A stretch of DNA of 64,000 nucleotides from Dreissena polymorpha (lineage: Eukaryota > Mollusca > Bivalvia > Myida > Dreissenidae): assembly GCF_020536995.1 (NCBI RefSeq), contig NC_068359.1, positions 77,371,821 to 77,435,820 of the forward strand, given 5' to 3'. Both the position numbers and the translations under genes were made by a program. Numbering within the stretch: the first letter of the stretch is position 1; every line of letters starts with the position of its first letter. The notes beneath the pieces were generated by a model that saw only the letters and a list, made by a program, of their open reading frames with translations, was not told the origin of the DNA and made no database searches. Shown here in pieces: positions 42,401-51,459 of the stretch.

Positions 42401-45400
42401 TAAAGATATTGTTTTAAAATTTTGCACATGATCATTTCACTACATTCTATGCAAGCTCACGATAAAATCATTCATCCGTGATGATTGGAAACTTAAGCAC
42501 GTGGGGTAGGTGTGGTTCCATATTTTTGCACGTGGAAATGTTGAAACACGATTTAATTCTTGTTTTATTTCAATTTAATTATTAAAGGTGGGTTCTTACA
42601 CCAGGGAAGCATAAAATTAATTTACAAAACAATATAGCTCGTATGAATATTTAGGGGCGCAATCGCGCACTTTGCATTTTACAGGCTACCTTTCCCACTT
42701 GCTCAAGCGTCCGATCATCACGGATGAATGATTTTATCGTGAACTTGCACGTATTGTAGTCAAATGATCACATGTGCAATTTTAAATAAGAATATTTACT
42801 AATTATTGAGATACATGTATGTAAGTTTTAAAAGTGGTGCGTTAGAAAACATATATGTAGAAAAATCACCAAGTGTAGTATAAGGCAATATACATGTTAT
42901 TCCAATTTAATTTCAATTTCATAATTCTAGGTAAGTTTTTACACAAGAAAAACATAACATTAATTATAGAAAAACAATATGGCTCGTATGAATATTCAGG
43001 AGAGAAAGGGCTCAATCTGCATGTTGCAAGCCGGTTATTTATTAAGACGTGTAAGTTTATGCGTTTAACTTTTCACATTGTTATTATTTAAGGTTGTACA
43101 AGTTTGCAAATTTGACTTTTAAAGTGACCATTTTGATTTGTTAAGTTTTATATTTTGTTGTTTTTCAATCTCAATTAAATTTTCAGGAATTATCAGATAC
43201 GTGTTTAATTACCCGGTATTCATGGTCCAAATTTCAACACAAGCCACTCAAAAATAAGGGAGCTATATTGATATGATTAAGTGATGCATAAATTAGAAAA
43301 GCCTCCAAGTGTAGTTATTTAACAAAACAATAACATTACTAAAACATTTTGCCTGCAAACACAAATGTAGCAGTTATTCTGAAAATGTAACAAAAAATCC
43401 TACAGAAAGTGAAACAATTGATTTTTTTCAGTTTTTTTAGGTCTTAAGAAAATATATGTATTGTGATCATTTCAGTTCCTGTTGTGTCACCTGTTCTCCA
43501 TACTTCAAGACATCATCTTGCTTGGAATCTATGAACCCAGGGCCTACAATATCTACGAGCGTGATGGTGTAGATGGTGGGTTTTGTACGGAACTGAATTT
43601 TCAAAACTGGATACATGTGTATATAATGGATAGAGTGTCACATCAGATCTAATACATCAGTGCTAAGCAAAGCAGGTTTAAGACTGTAATTACCCGTGAC
43701 ATGCAAGCATGGGTTTTATGCCATATTCTGCAGGCATAGCTAAAGCAAAGCCTGGCTGCCTGACCAATGGCAGGTTGCTGTGGTTTGATGGATATGGTGT
43801 CCGCCTAGCCATCGGGAGGTCACGGGTTTGATCCCCACTGTGGGAGCGTTCTTTAGATCACCCCTAAGACACCAAGTACTGGTTCTAGGCCCAGGAAACA
43901 AACTCGAGAGCATTTCAATAAGCCTGAATTTTTTTATGCAATTGAGCTAAAATAAATAGATTTAAACTAATTGCACAGCCTTGTAATGAGCTACACATGT
44001 ACGCTGTCTGCTATAAAGTCAAGCAATGTTGCATGATCTCTTTGGCCAATATGGTAGCTCCTGACCAGAATGTGCAATCAGCAGAGTGGTCTGGAGCTAC
44101 ACTGGCTGCATGTGACATAATCCCCATTATCTCATGAGGTGGGTGCAGTAGTTCAAGTGGTCTGGAGCTACACTGGCTGCATGTGACATAATCCCCATTA
44201 TCTCATGAGGTGGGTGCAGTAGTTCAAGTGGTCTGGAGCTACACTGGCTGCATGTGACATAATCCCCATTATCTCATGAGGTGGGTGCAGTAGTTCAAGT
44301 GGTCTGGAGCTACACTGGCTGCATGTGACATGATCCCCATTATCTCATGAGGTGGGTGCAGTAGTTCAAGTGGTCTGGAGCTACACTGGCTGCATGTGAC
44401 ATGATCCCCATTATCTCATGAGGTGGGTTCAGTAGTTCAGGTGGGCTGGAGCTACACTGGCTGCATGTGACATGATCCCCATTATCTCATGAGGTGGGTT
44501 CAGTAGTTCAGGTGGGCTGGAGCTACACTGGCTGCATGTGACATGATCCCCATTATCTCATGAGGTGGGTGCAGTAGTTCAAGTGGTCTGGAGCTACACT
44601 GGCTGCATGTGACATGATCCCCATTATCTCATGAGGTGGGTGCAGTAGTTCAAGTGGTCTGGAGCTACACTGGCTGCATGTGACATGATCCCCATTATCT
44701 CATGAGGTGGGTTCAGTAGTTCAGGTGGGCTGGAGCTACACTGGCTGCATGTGACATAATCCCCATTATCTCATGAGGTGGGTTCAGTAGTTCAGGTGGT
44801 CTGGAGCTACACTGGCTGCATGTGACATAATCCCCATTATCTCATGAGGTGGGTGCAGTAGTTCAAGTGGTCTGGAGCTACACTGGCTGCATGTGACATG
44901 ATCCCCATTATCTCATGAGGTGGGTGCAGTAGTTCAAGTGGTCTGGAGCTACACTGGCTGCATGTGACATGATCCCCATTATCTCATGAGGTGGGTTCAG
45001 TAGTTCAGGTGGGCTGGAGCTACACTGGCTGCATGTGACATGATCCCCATTATCTCATGAGGTGGGTTCAGTAGTTCAGGTGGGCTGGAGCTACACTGGC
45101 TGCATGTGACATGATCCCCATTATCTCATGAGGTGGGTGCAGTAGTTCAAGTGGTCTGGAGCTACACTGGCTGCATGTGACATGATCCCCATTATCTCAT
45201 GAGGTGGGTGCAGTAGTTCAAGTGGTCTGGAGCTACACTGGCTGCATGTGACATGATCCCCATTATCTCATGAGGTGGGTTCAGTAGTTCAGGTGGGCTG
45301 GAGCTACACTGGCTGCATGTGACATAATCCCCATTATCTCATGAGGTGGGTTCAGTAGTTCAGGTGGGCTGGAGCTACACTGGCTGCATGTGACATGATC

Positions 45401-48400
45401 CCCATTATCTCATGAGGTGGGTGCAGTAGTTCAGGTGGGCTGGAGCTACACTGGCTGCATGTGACATAATCCCCATTATCTCATGAGGTGGGTTCAGTAG
45501 TTCAGGTGTGTTCATTTGTAAATACACACGCAATGCATATCTGTTGTTTAATTGTTTGAATCTAACAATATGTTGATCCTTCTTTTTCATTTGCTTTGAT
45601 TCTCTATTTTCAGCAACAGCAAGAAATGAGTACAGATTTTCACTTGGGTATCCTTTTAATCAGAACACAAGCCATATCAAAATAATTAAACTTTGACGCA
45701 GGGTGCTTTTAGTATCGAGTGTTTTGTTTAAAATAATAATTCTCCAATATCAGAAAATACCATTTATAAAGGATTGAGATATTTTGGAAAGAGCAGAAGA
45801 AAAATTTAACTAATCATAAATTTCTTTTTCAAACTTTTCACATTCCTGATCATTGGAGCATCTTCTTTTTGCATAGCAATGTGCATCATTGCAATACTTG
45901 GAGCGAAGAAAATGTTCTTATCTAAATAAACCAAACTGCATGCAATTTCTTCATAATTTTGGCTGCTCTTTGGCATTTATAAAGAAAAACTCAAAAGTGC
46001 TTATTTAAAGCCATTGGTTTAGGTTTGGAATGGTTATGGGAGTCGTGACAAAACCCTGTTTTGCCTTGTCATGAAAATGAATTACATGAAGAAACAAAAT
46101 CCTTGATTTCCTTTTGTTAATGTTTACATATGTTGCCAATTCGGGACTTTGTAACCTTTACATTATCATCTACATGCCTTCATCATTTCAGATTTACAAT
46201 CTGGGGCTTTTTAGCGATTTTTGTTTTGTTTTGTGGTCATTAAACCAATGGCAAACAGTAAAAATTTTCCCCAAAACCCAGCTTCAAAATTCTCAATTGA
46301 TGGTTTCACTTAAAGATGTTTGCAGAATTTCAAAAGCTGATAAACACTCAAAATCAACAAATTTTTCATACAATATTTTCAAAAATAAAGTTAACACATA
46401 AAGAATCAATGTTCCTTACAGCAATATGCAAAATTTCAACTCTAGATGTGGTCTAAAAACAGATTCAACGCGATACAAAACGCTTGATTTTATTTTGTTG
46501 TGTCACAATATATTCCTTGTGAATTTCCGACTGCGATATCCAAAAATTTAGGAGTGAATGAGAGATTGGCTTCTGGCAGCTTCGGAAGCATGACTTAGTT
46601 CTCATGTAAACATCCTTCTTCTGACGCTGCCCAAAGCCAGAAATAAATCAAGCAATACCTTTTTCCCTTTTGTGAAGAAAATGTATGCACTCACAAAGGC
46701 AATTATTGAATTCCCAAAATGGCTAGAAACAGCCCTGCAATTAAATGTCCCCTACAGGTTTCACCGGAGGGGAATTATGGTTTGCACTCTGTGTGTCTGT
46801 CTGTCTGTCTGTGAGTTTGTGTGTCTGTCACAATTTTCTGGATCCTGCGATAACTTTAAAAGTTCTTCATATTTTTTCATAAAACATGAAACATGGATAG
46901 ATGGTAATATGGACATAATGCACTTCATTTCATTTTGGTTCCTGCTTCAAAAATTCTGGTTGCTATGGCAACAAATAGACTAGAAATACTGCTGAAAATG
47001 ATGTTTTTTTTGGATCCTGCGATAACTTAAAAAGTATTAAACTTGCAACATGCATAGATGGCAATATGGACATTATGCATGTCATTTCATTTTGTTCCCA
47101 CGTCAAAAAATTGTGGTTGCTATGGCAACCAAAATAATAATAATCTGAAAATGGTGGAATTTCTGACAATGGTGGATCCGGTAGGGGACCATATTGCTTG
47201 ACAATAGCCTTGTTTAAATTAGAACTATGGTCTTGACCTAATGACCTTGCAAATATAAACATGTGTTGACAGTTGTCTAACTTTTTACATATACCTTGTC
47301 ACCTACCTGCATACAATGTCAAAGTTAAACCTTTACTACTCAGATACATATTTTCACGCCTTTGTAGTCCCTAATCAAATTAAATTTAATTAAAGACCTT
47401 TCTTACTAGATTAAAATTTTAAAGGCTTCATTTCCAAACCTTAGATACTGATGAGCAGCAAACAGAATAAAACCTGAACAGACTGCGAGTTACTTGCAGA
47501 CTGTTCTGGTTTTATGCTGGATGCAAAAGTCATTTTCACTTTGATTCTTTTGGGTGAAAGGGTGTAACAAAACATTCCATCAAGTATGAACTATGACCTT
47601 GTGTGCACTATGACCTTGACCCAGTGACCTCTAGCATGAGCATAGTGAACCTGATAATCAAGCCAGTCACAGCCTTTCTTATCTACCGGATATACGGAGA
47701 GCGGGGAGGTAGCTATGGTGATTTCCACATTCCAGGGGTGGGAAACCTGCCTTCATTTAACCCTGGTAAGATTTGGTTCATTGATTTGATCTCCAAATAA
47801 GTGCACCTATTATTGGCTCCTCCATTACCTCAACTTGTGTTAATTATCAATTATAATTTTATAAAACATGAATTTTATTTCATGAGTGGCTTTAGACATT
47901 TAAATGTCCATGTGCGGAATCACTGGTGAATAATATCTACCTCTATTGCTTAGAATTATGAAATACAATGTAAGAACATCGAATTTTCCACCCAAAACAA
48001 TACATTTTATTTTCATTTTATACTATTTTCTTATTTTCATGTTAACAAGTAGATTCTTCATGAAAGTGTTAATTTCCGTTGAAAAACAACAACTTTTCTT
48101 ATCACGGAGTTAAAAAAATATTGCCTTAATCATAATCTTAATTTTCATTTGAAAGTATTTCAACTATCAAAGAGGTGAAGTCTGGTAAATAAAAGTACTG
48201 TGGATATCTTAACCGGATCTTCTCTAAACTGGAGTCCTCTCTAAACCGGAATTCTGTCAATGCTCGATACAGTTCATACTTTGGATTAACATTCGGTTAA
48301 GTAAAGTGTAAAGGTATCCTGCTAAAGGATTCAGGGCCTTGTATATTGCACATCAGACTTAGTGGGCTTTACTTGTTAATTGCAAATTAAAAGATGCTTT

Positions 48401-48576
48401 CAACAAATGATGGTGCTCAACATGGTTTCAAGCTAACAAATTACAAGGGTCACCTTGGTTTCATTTCAGGTAGTCCAACACGTGGTGCCTATGAAGACAT
48501 TGACACGCCCCCAAGTGCCCCCAGTGCAGACGAACCCAACTTTAACGACCAGTATAACTCGCCTGAAAAACACTAG
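33454..48576 (+). CDS. AGTRAP: AGTRAP (ATRAP), type-1 angiotensin II receptor-associated protein, six coding exons
   Basis: Join of 33454-33480, 39221-39255, 39618-39729, 43476-43575, 47625-47765 and 48470-48576: 522 nt, 173 residues plus TAG, with GT-AG introns and phases consistent at every junction. The human protein is 159 residues. Family landmarks in order: MNPPQITLK start (human MELPAVNLK), SLGVWSIVHHES at 41-52 (human ALGVWAVAQRDS), the LQDIILLGIYEPR segment at 68-80, MSIVNLIIKPVTAFLIYRIYGERGG at 96-120 split by no intron (human MAILSLLLKPL...RERGG), and an acidic tail with AYEDID (human AYQTID). Four hydrophobic stretches, about 8-28, 33-48, 57-77 and 97-115, fit a small multi-pass membrane protein. 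In mammals it binds the AT1 receptor tail and promotes its internalisation. A mollusc has no proven AT1 receptor, so the partner here is unknown. Confidence 0.9.
35195..35960. mobile_element. 766-bp DNA element with CAGGGGACAAAAAT ends
   Basis: Inverted ends CAGGGGACAAAAAT (35195) and attttt-gtcccctg (to 35960), flanked by AATAC on both sides (35190-35194 and 35961-35965), a 5-bp target duplication. Subterminal cactcgtcct repeats occur at both ends. No transposase. Probably hAT-like. Confidence 0.82.
36103..36324 (+). other. Small open frame in AGTRAP intron 1, unassigned
   Basis: 73-codon frame starting MADSSWNREESTGTPASPKS, with ATG in context acaaaATGGCC and locally higher CpG than its surroundings. 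Its second half (SFQSVLSIGLW) is repeated in inverted orientation at 33811-33860, so it belongs to, or overlaps, an inverted-repeat unit. No family recognised. It could be a 5' exon captured by a mobile element or chance. Confidence 0.2.
36714..36957. mobile_element. MITE family E, ~244 bp
   Basis: Inverted ends tgagaaaactgggcataatg and cattatgaccagttttctca. It contains two further palindromes, gattagcctgtgcagtccg-ac-aggctaatc and gattagcctgtgcaaattgc-acaggctaatc. A second copy is at 52777-53023. Confidence 0.9.
37068..37650 (-). repeat. 145-bp tandem array element, inverted, 3 units
   Basis: Terminal hairpin at 37072-37100 (atgccccccttcgaagaaga, gggggtat), then cggtctgtccg, three units with aggtcaaaggtcaaggtcac at 37249-37565, and the 5' end catatggggcgcatgcatgt to cagcccttgtt. 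Complete short version of the element at 10148. Confidence 0.9.
38109..38283 (-). mobile_element. MITE family F, inverted copy
   Basis: cccttttccactcagaagca, gcataaaactcgcagcctgt, gctgtttgctgctcatcagc; right half degraded. Confidence 0.75.
38303..38998. mobile_element. Foldback-type DNA element, 696 bp, 8-bp target duplication
   Basis: Long inverted arms (~150 bp each) are built of short tandem words: gggcggacagtcgctcctac on the left and gtaggagcgactgtccgccc on the right, with ends CCGGACAATCGC and GCAATTGTCCGG. ATCAAAAT occurs just outside both ends (38295-38302 and 38999-39006). AT-rich centre without coding potential. Confidence 0.85.
39221..39255 (+). CDS. AGTRAP: AGTRAP coding exon 2 (35 nt)
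   Basis: Acceptor gctatgttttcag, then LIVFFHFIFTV plus TG of a Trp codon, then donor gtaagt at 39256. It encodes most of the first membrane segment, equivalent to human VILLGHWLLTTWG. Too small for an ORF finder, but required to join exon 1 to exon 3 in frame. Confidence 0.82.
39618..39729 (+). CDS. AGTRAP: AGTRAP coding exon 3
   Basis: Acceptor ttttatcttgcag, first base completes the Trp codon, and the exon ends in phase 0 at ATG before gtaaac. Codes ASQIGFLGPSYVYMNLFTMS and LGVWSIVHHESAEPIFM, aligning with the human SYAWANFTILALGVWAVAQRDS region (second membrane segment and first loop). Confidence 0.88.
39858..40070 (-). mobile_element. MITE family B, inverted, 213 bp
   Basis: Full-length, TTAACCCTTTGCATGCTGGG to gcactgaaagggttaa. 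It abuts the tail of a SINE at 40071, so it appears to have inserted into, or right at the end of, that SINE. Lies in AGTRAP intron 3. Confidence 0.92.
40071..40226 (-). mobile_element. tRNA-derived SINE, minus strand
   Basis: Reverse complement matches the SINE at 43768: tatggtgtccgcttagcaac, ggaggtcatgggttaaatcc, cactgtgggagc, aagtactgtttctagtccca, ending at gcc before the MITE. Box B is changed to gggttaaatcc, so it is not expected to be transcribed by Pol III. Confidence 0.8.
40835..41092 (-). repeat. Short interspersed repeat with ctaggtcaaaggtcaaggtc
   Basis: gctgtccgccgtccacgtcg, aaatcaaagtgcttccacct, tgggtcactaggtcaaaggt, ending gagggttggcacccgctatg and cggagctcttgtt. Single-unit member of the tandem-repeat group; terminal hairpin not evident. 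Confidence 0.65.
41093..41635. other. AGTRAP intron 3, nothing seen
   Basis: AT-rich intronic sequence without recognised repeat. Confidence 0.35.
41636..41822 (+). mobile_element. MITE family F, 3'-truncated copy
   Basis: tattttcacgcatttgatgt, aggcttcatttccaaccctt, gatgagcagcaaacagcata, ttctggttttatgttgtttg; the ctgagtggga end is missing. Confidence 0.78.
42167..42232 (+). repeat. 33-bp tandem duplication
   Basis: tgcattgactccccagtgac followed by tactataaaatac, twice, identical. Confidence 0.9.
42320..43330. repeat. Nested inverted/direct repeat element
   Basis: Arm 42335-42490 (cacttggggacttttctaac, gataaaatcattcatccgtg) is inverted at 42712-42875 (cacggatgaatgattttatc, caccaagtgtag). 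A second inverted copy of the outer end lies at 43280-43330 (gaaaagcctccaagtgtag). The block 42575-42660 (acaatatagctcgtatgaat) is repeated directly at 42920-43010. Looks like a palindromic DNA element that inserted twice or was partly duplicated. Confidence 0.7.
43476..43575 (+). CDS. AGTRAP: AGTRAP coding exon 4
   Basis: Acceptor tgatcatttcag. Codes FLLCHLFSILQDIILLGIYE followed by PRAYNIYERDGVD plus one base; donor gtgggt at 43576. This is the third membrane segment with the conserved D-I...I-Y-PR pattern of the family (human LDIVHISIFYPR). Confidence 0.87.
43768..43962 (+). mobile_element. tRNA-derived SINE
   Basis: tggtttgatggatatggtgt (box A region), cgggaggtcacgggtttgat (box B gggtttgatcc), then ccccactgtgggagcg, ccaagtactggttctaggcc, agagcatttcaataagcc and tail gctaaaataaatag. 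In AGTRAP intron 4. Confidence 0.82.
44088..45508 (+). repeat. 71-bp minisatellite, 20 units, with 8-unit higher-order repeat
   Basis: Unit ggtctggagctacactggct, gcatgtgacataatcccc, attatctcatgaggtggg, tgcagtagttcaagt. Period exactly 71 bp. Three variable positions (ggt/ggg, ataa/atga, gcag/tcag) show that units 3-10 and 11-18 carry the same order of variants, a 568-bp duplication. Lies in AGTRAP intron 4. Confidence 0.97.
45509..46744. other. AGTRAP intron 4, nothing seen
   Basis: AT-rich. The frame at 46114-46401 has no recognisable domain and composition typical of intron. Confidence 0.35.
46745..47270 (+). repeat. Hairpin-ended repeat (GTCCCC type), two units
   Basis: Hairpin-like start gtcccctacaggtttcaccg-gaggggaa (46749-46776), gtctgtctgtctgtctgtga, then two units with ggatcctgcgataactt, catagatggcaatatggaca and ggttgctatggcaaccaaa. 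Matches 2555-2840 in inverse. Confidence 0.75.
47325..47567 (+). mobile_element. MITE family F
   Basis: gttaaacctttactactcag, tcatttccaaaccttagata, gagcagcaaacagaataaaa, ttctggttttatgctgg, attctttt-gggtgaaaggg. It ends only ~60 bp before AGTRAP exon 5. Confidence 0.8.
47625..47765 (+). CDS. AGTRAP: AGTRAP coding exon 5
   Basis: Uses the acceptor gaccttgacccag ending at 47624, which gives phase 1 and reads VTSSMSIVNLIIKPVTAFLI then YRIYGERGG. The alternative AG at 47633-47634 (ctctag) would not keep frame. The last codon base G precedes donor gtaaga. This is the fourth membrane segment plus the signature RERGG/GERGG turn, followed by a Gly/Pro-rich loop. The acceptor falls inside a repeat-like motif (see findings). 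Confidence 0.85.
48470..48576 (+). CDS. AGTRAP: AGTRAP coding exon 6 and stop
   Basis: Acceptor ggtttcatttcag, then GT completing a Gly codon. Codes SPTRGAYEDIDTPPSAPSAD followed by EPNFNDQYNSPEKH and TAG at 48574-48576. The tail is Pro/Ser/Asp-rich and cytosolic, like the human tail after RSAYQTID. The 3' UTR end is not certain: the nearest AATAAA motifs are at 49263 and 49287, and others occur from 51380 on. Confidence 0.87.
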
Positions 48577-49433
48577 TGTCCAATGGGAGCCTTTTTTGTT
48601 TTTTAACTGTGCATTTTTTGCCATTATTGGTATGATTGTGTGTATTGATACTTTTTTTCCATATGGATGTATTATTGTATTGTACTTTTTTCTCCATAAA
48701 ATTGTATAAAGGACAGATCGAAGGGTGTTTACGGTTAAGTAGGTATAGTTACTGATATATTGTTATTTAACATAATGTTATAATTGAATAGGCGATCTTT
48801 AGGTTTGCTTGAAGTTTTGAAAATAACACTATTTGGCACGAACATTTTTGTGAGTTCAAAATGGTCATGGCATTTATATACATGTTTCACTCTTTATAGA
48901 TTTTATTTTCGAATTGTTATTGCTGCTGTGTATCGTAATATATATTTAATTTAGCACACCAAGTTTTACAATTTTATTAGACTTCATTGTATTTGTTTTA
49001 TTGTAAATTTTATGCATCAAAATGACTTATATAATTCATTTTAGTAAACAACTCACTGAAACACTCAATATGTCAATGTCATAAATCACCATTTTCCATC
49101 ACTTGGACACAAACAATTTCTGATATAATATATATGAACATAGTGAATTGGCCATGTGCCCAACACCTGTGATGTGAACACCTGTGATGGGGAGATATTA
49201 TCACATTCCTTGTTATGCAGATTACTCTTGATAACATGGTTCATTCCTATAAAATCTGTGATAATAAAAATGGTGATGTTCAAAAGAATAAACGCGATGG
49301 TTGCTTATGCATATTGAATTCCCTGGTCATAGGAACTATGTGATTGTTTATTACCAAATTTGTATGATTATTTGACTTATTTCTATATACATGTATATTG
49401 GAAAATATTCCATTATAAATACTTTCTGCTAAG
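48577..49433 (+). other. AGTRAP 3' UTR / flank
   Basis: AT-rich sequence directly after the AGTRAP stop, with no convincing coding exon. Two AATAAA hexamers at 49263-49268 and 49287-49292 are the first plausible poly(A) signals, about 690-710 nt past the stop. A 35-bp stretch around 49142-49172 (gaattggccatgtgcccaac) is repeated, slightly diverged, at 22590-22620, so a small dispersed repeat lies here too. Confidence 0.4.
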
Positions 49434-49648
49434 TTAACCCTTTCAGTGCGGGAACCGAATTTTGAAGGCCTTTGCAAACAGTTTGGATCCAGATGAGACG
49501 CCACAGAACGTGGCGTCTCATCAGGATCCAAACTGTTTGCTATTCTGATAATATTCTTTGAAAAAAAAATCAAAGAAAAAGCTAATTTTAGAAATTCAGC
49601 ACACAACATTTTAGCAGACGACAAATTTCCCAGCATGCAAAGGGTTAA
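49434..49648 (+). mobile_element. MITE family B, 215 bp
   Basis: Full-length, TTAACCCTTTCAGTGCGGGA to gcatgcaaagggttaa; two extra bases in the A-run near 49561. Confidence 0.92.
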
Positions 49649-50157
49649 TTGTTTTGAAAGTATTTCAGAGAATAAGGCTGTAATTTGTGATCATTATAAT
49701 TTAGATTCTTATGATTTGAGAAGTTTAAGAAGGGTTCACTTTATTGAACAAACAAGTGTTTTCAGTTCTCTGTAAATTTCTTTGCATAAGATTTTTAAAA
49801 ATGTTGTAGTTGAACTCAAGGTGTGTTATGGTCATCAAGTTGATTTTGTCTTAAATAGGTTGTTCAGTATCATTAAGAGTGAAGAGTTTTGTGTCAAGTT
49901 CTTGTATACGGGCTGATATTCTTGGGTGTAATTAAGAAAATTATTTTGTTCAAGAATTGTATAGCTGAGTATAATGTGGTGTACAAATGATTAAAAGGAA
50001 ACATATTGTACTGTATAGACATTTCAAATATAACAAAATTTTCACAAGTTAATACAGTACTTAAATTATGGTCTAGTCCTCTCTCTGTTCCTCATCTGAC
50101 TGTCTGCTTTGGTTAATTTGTGTGTTTGGATCATGCAACGTATACTGTGTTGTATTT
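49649..50157. other. No gene seen
   Basis: AT/T-rich sequence downstream of AGTRAP; may still be 3' UTR if a distal poly(A) site is used. Confidence 0.3.
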
Positions 50158-50910
50158 TATTATGCTCCCCAAACATTTTCGGGGAGCATATAGTTGCCAG
50201 TTTGTCCTTACTTCCTTACTTCCTTCCGTCACACTTTTGTTACAGTTTCTCATAGCACCTTCAATACTTTACCGATTTTTTTCATATTTGGCATGTAGGT
50301 ACCTTGCATGGACCTCTACCTTTTAATGAAGTTTGAGGTCACTGGGGTCAAGGTCAAGGTCACCGAGGCTAATAATATATTTTTCTGTCACACTTTTGTT
50401 CCAGTTTCTCATACCACCTTCAATACTTTACCTATCTCTTCCATATTTGGCATGTAGGTACCTTGCATGGACCTCTACCTTTTGATGAGGTTTGAGGTCA
50501 CTGGGCACAAGATCACGGAGGCTAATAATAGATTTTTCTGTCATACTTTTGTTACAGTTTCTCATAGCAACTTCAATACTTAACCATTCTCTTTCATATT
50601 TGGCATGTAGGTTCCTTGCATGGACCTCTACCTTTTGATGAGGCTTGAGGTCACTGGGGTCAAGGTCACAGAGGCTAATAATAGATTTTTCCGTCACACT
50701 TTTGTTACAGTTTTTCATAGCACCTTCAATAGTTTACCGATCGCTTTCATATTTGGCATGTAGGTACCTTGCATGGACCTCTACATTTTGATGAGGTTTG
50801 AGGTCACTGGGGTCAAGGTCAAGGTCACTGAGGCTAATAATAGATTTTTTAGGTGGTGATTAACACATAGATTGACAAAGCGCATCATCAAGGAGCATCC
50901 ATGAGTTTCA
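50158..50910 (+). repeat. ~155-bp tandem array with TATGCTCCCC hairpin
   Basis: Hairpin at 50160-50190 (tatgctcccc / ggggagcata). Four units follow with gtcacacttttgttacagtt (starts near 50229, 50388, 50540, 50693), atttggcatgtaggtacctt and ctggggtcaaggtcaaggtc, ending aaggagcatccatgagtttc. Confidence 0.88.
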
Positions 50911-51229
50911 CTGATATTCTTGTTAATATATACATATCATTTACAGTAACGGTATTAATTGTTGCCTAGTGTAGTGGGTGGTTTCAATTTTTCAAATATC
51001 TCATTTGCATTATAGGGACCATATTTATATTAAGACTGAACACAGGGCCTTCATAATGGGACTCTCCTTTGATTTATTTTACATGTATGGTTTTAAAATT
51101 TTTTCGTTTGTGCATGGAAAATATTTCCTACAAAGACATCAAATTTCAGGCATTGATTTAGCCAATATTTATTGTTGATTTCTTCAGCATTGATTATCAA
51201 TATTACTCGTTAAGAACAATGAGTATTGA

Positions 51230-51459
51230 TTAACCCATGTATGCCTAGCGTCAAGAAAAAAGGCCTTGGCAAACAGCGTAGACCCAGATGAGACGCCGCA
51301 TGATGCGGCGTCTCATCTGGGTCTGCGCTGTTTGCTTAAAGGAATTTCTGTAAGAAATATTCTAAATATAGAAATAAATATACTAGACATCCCTAATTTT
51401 GGAAATAAATTGATCCAATTTAGAAGGATGGGAGAGTCCACTAGGCATAAATGGGTTAA
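51230..51459 (+). mobile_element. MITE family A, 230 bp, complete
   Basis: TTAACCCATGTATGCCTAGC to actaggcataaatgggttaa. Central perfect palindrome gcagacccagatgagacgcc / ggcgtctcatctgggtctgc (with one-base differences in the arms) around gcatgatgc. Confidence 0.92.

Noticed and set aside
44088-45508. CRISPR-like array (regular 71-bp repeats)
   Set aside because: Units are contiguous without variable spacers, and the setting is a eukaryotic intron; it is a minisatellite.
46114-46401. 95-codon plus-strand frame
   Set aside because: Intron composition, no domain, no splice logic.
47631-47640. Alternative acceptor ctctag for AGTRAP exon 5
   Set aside because: It would shift the frame relative to exon 4 and create an early stop.
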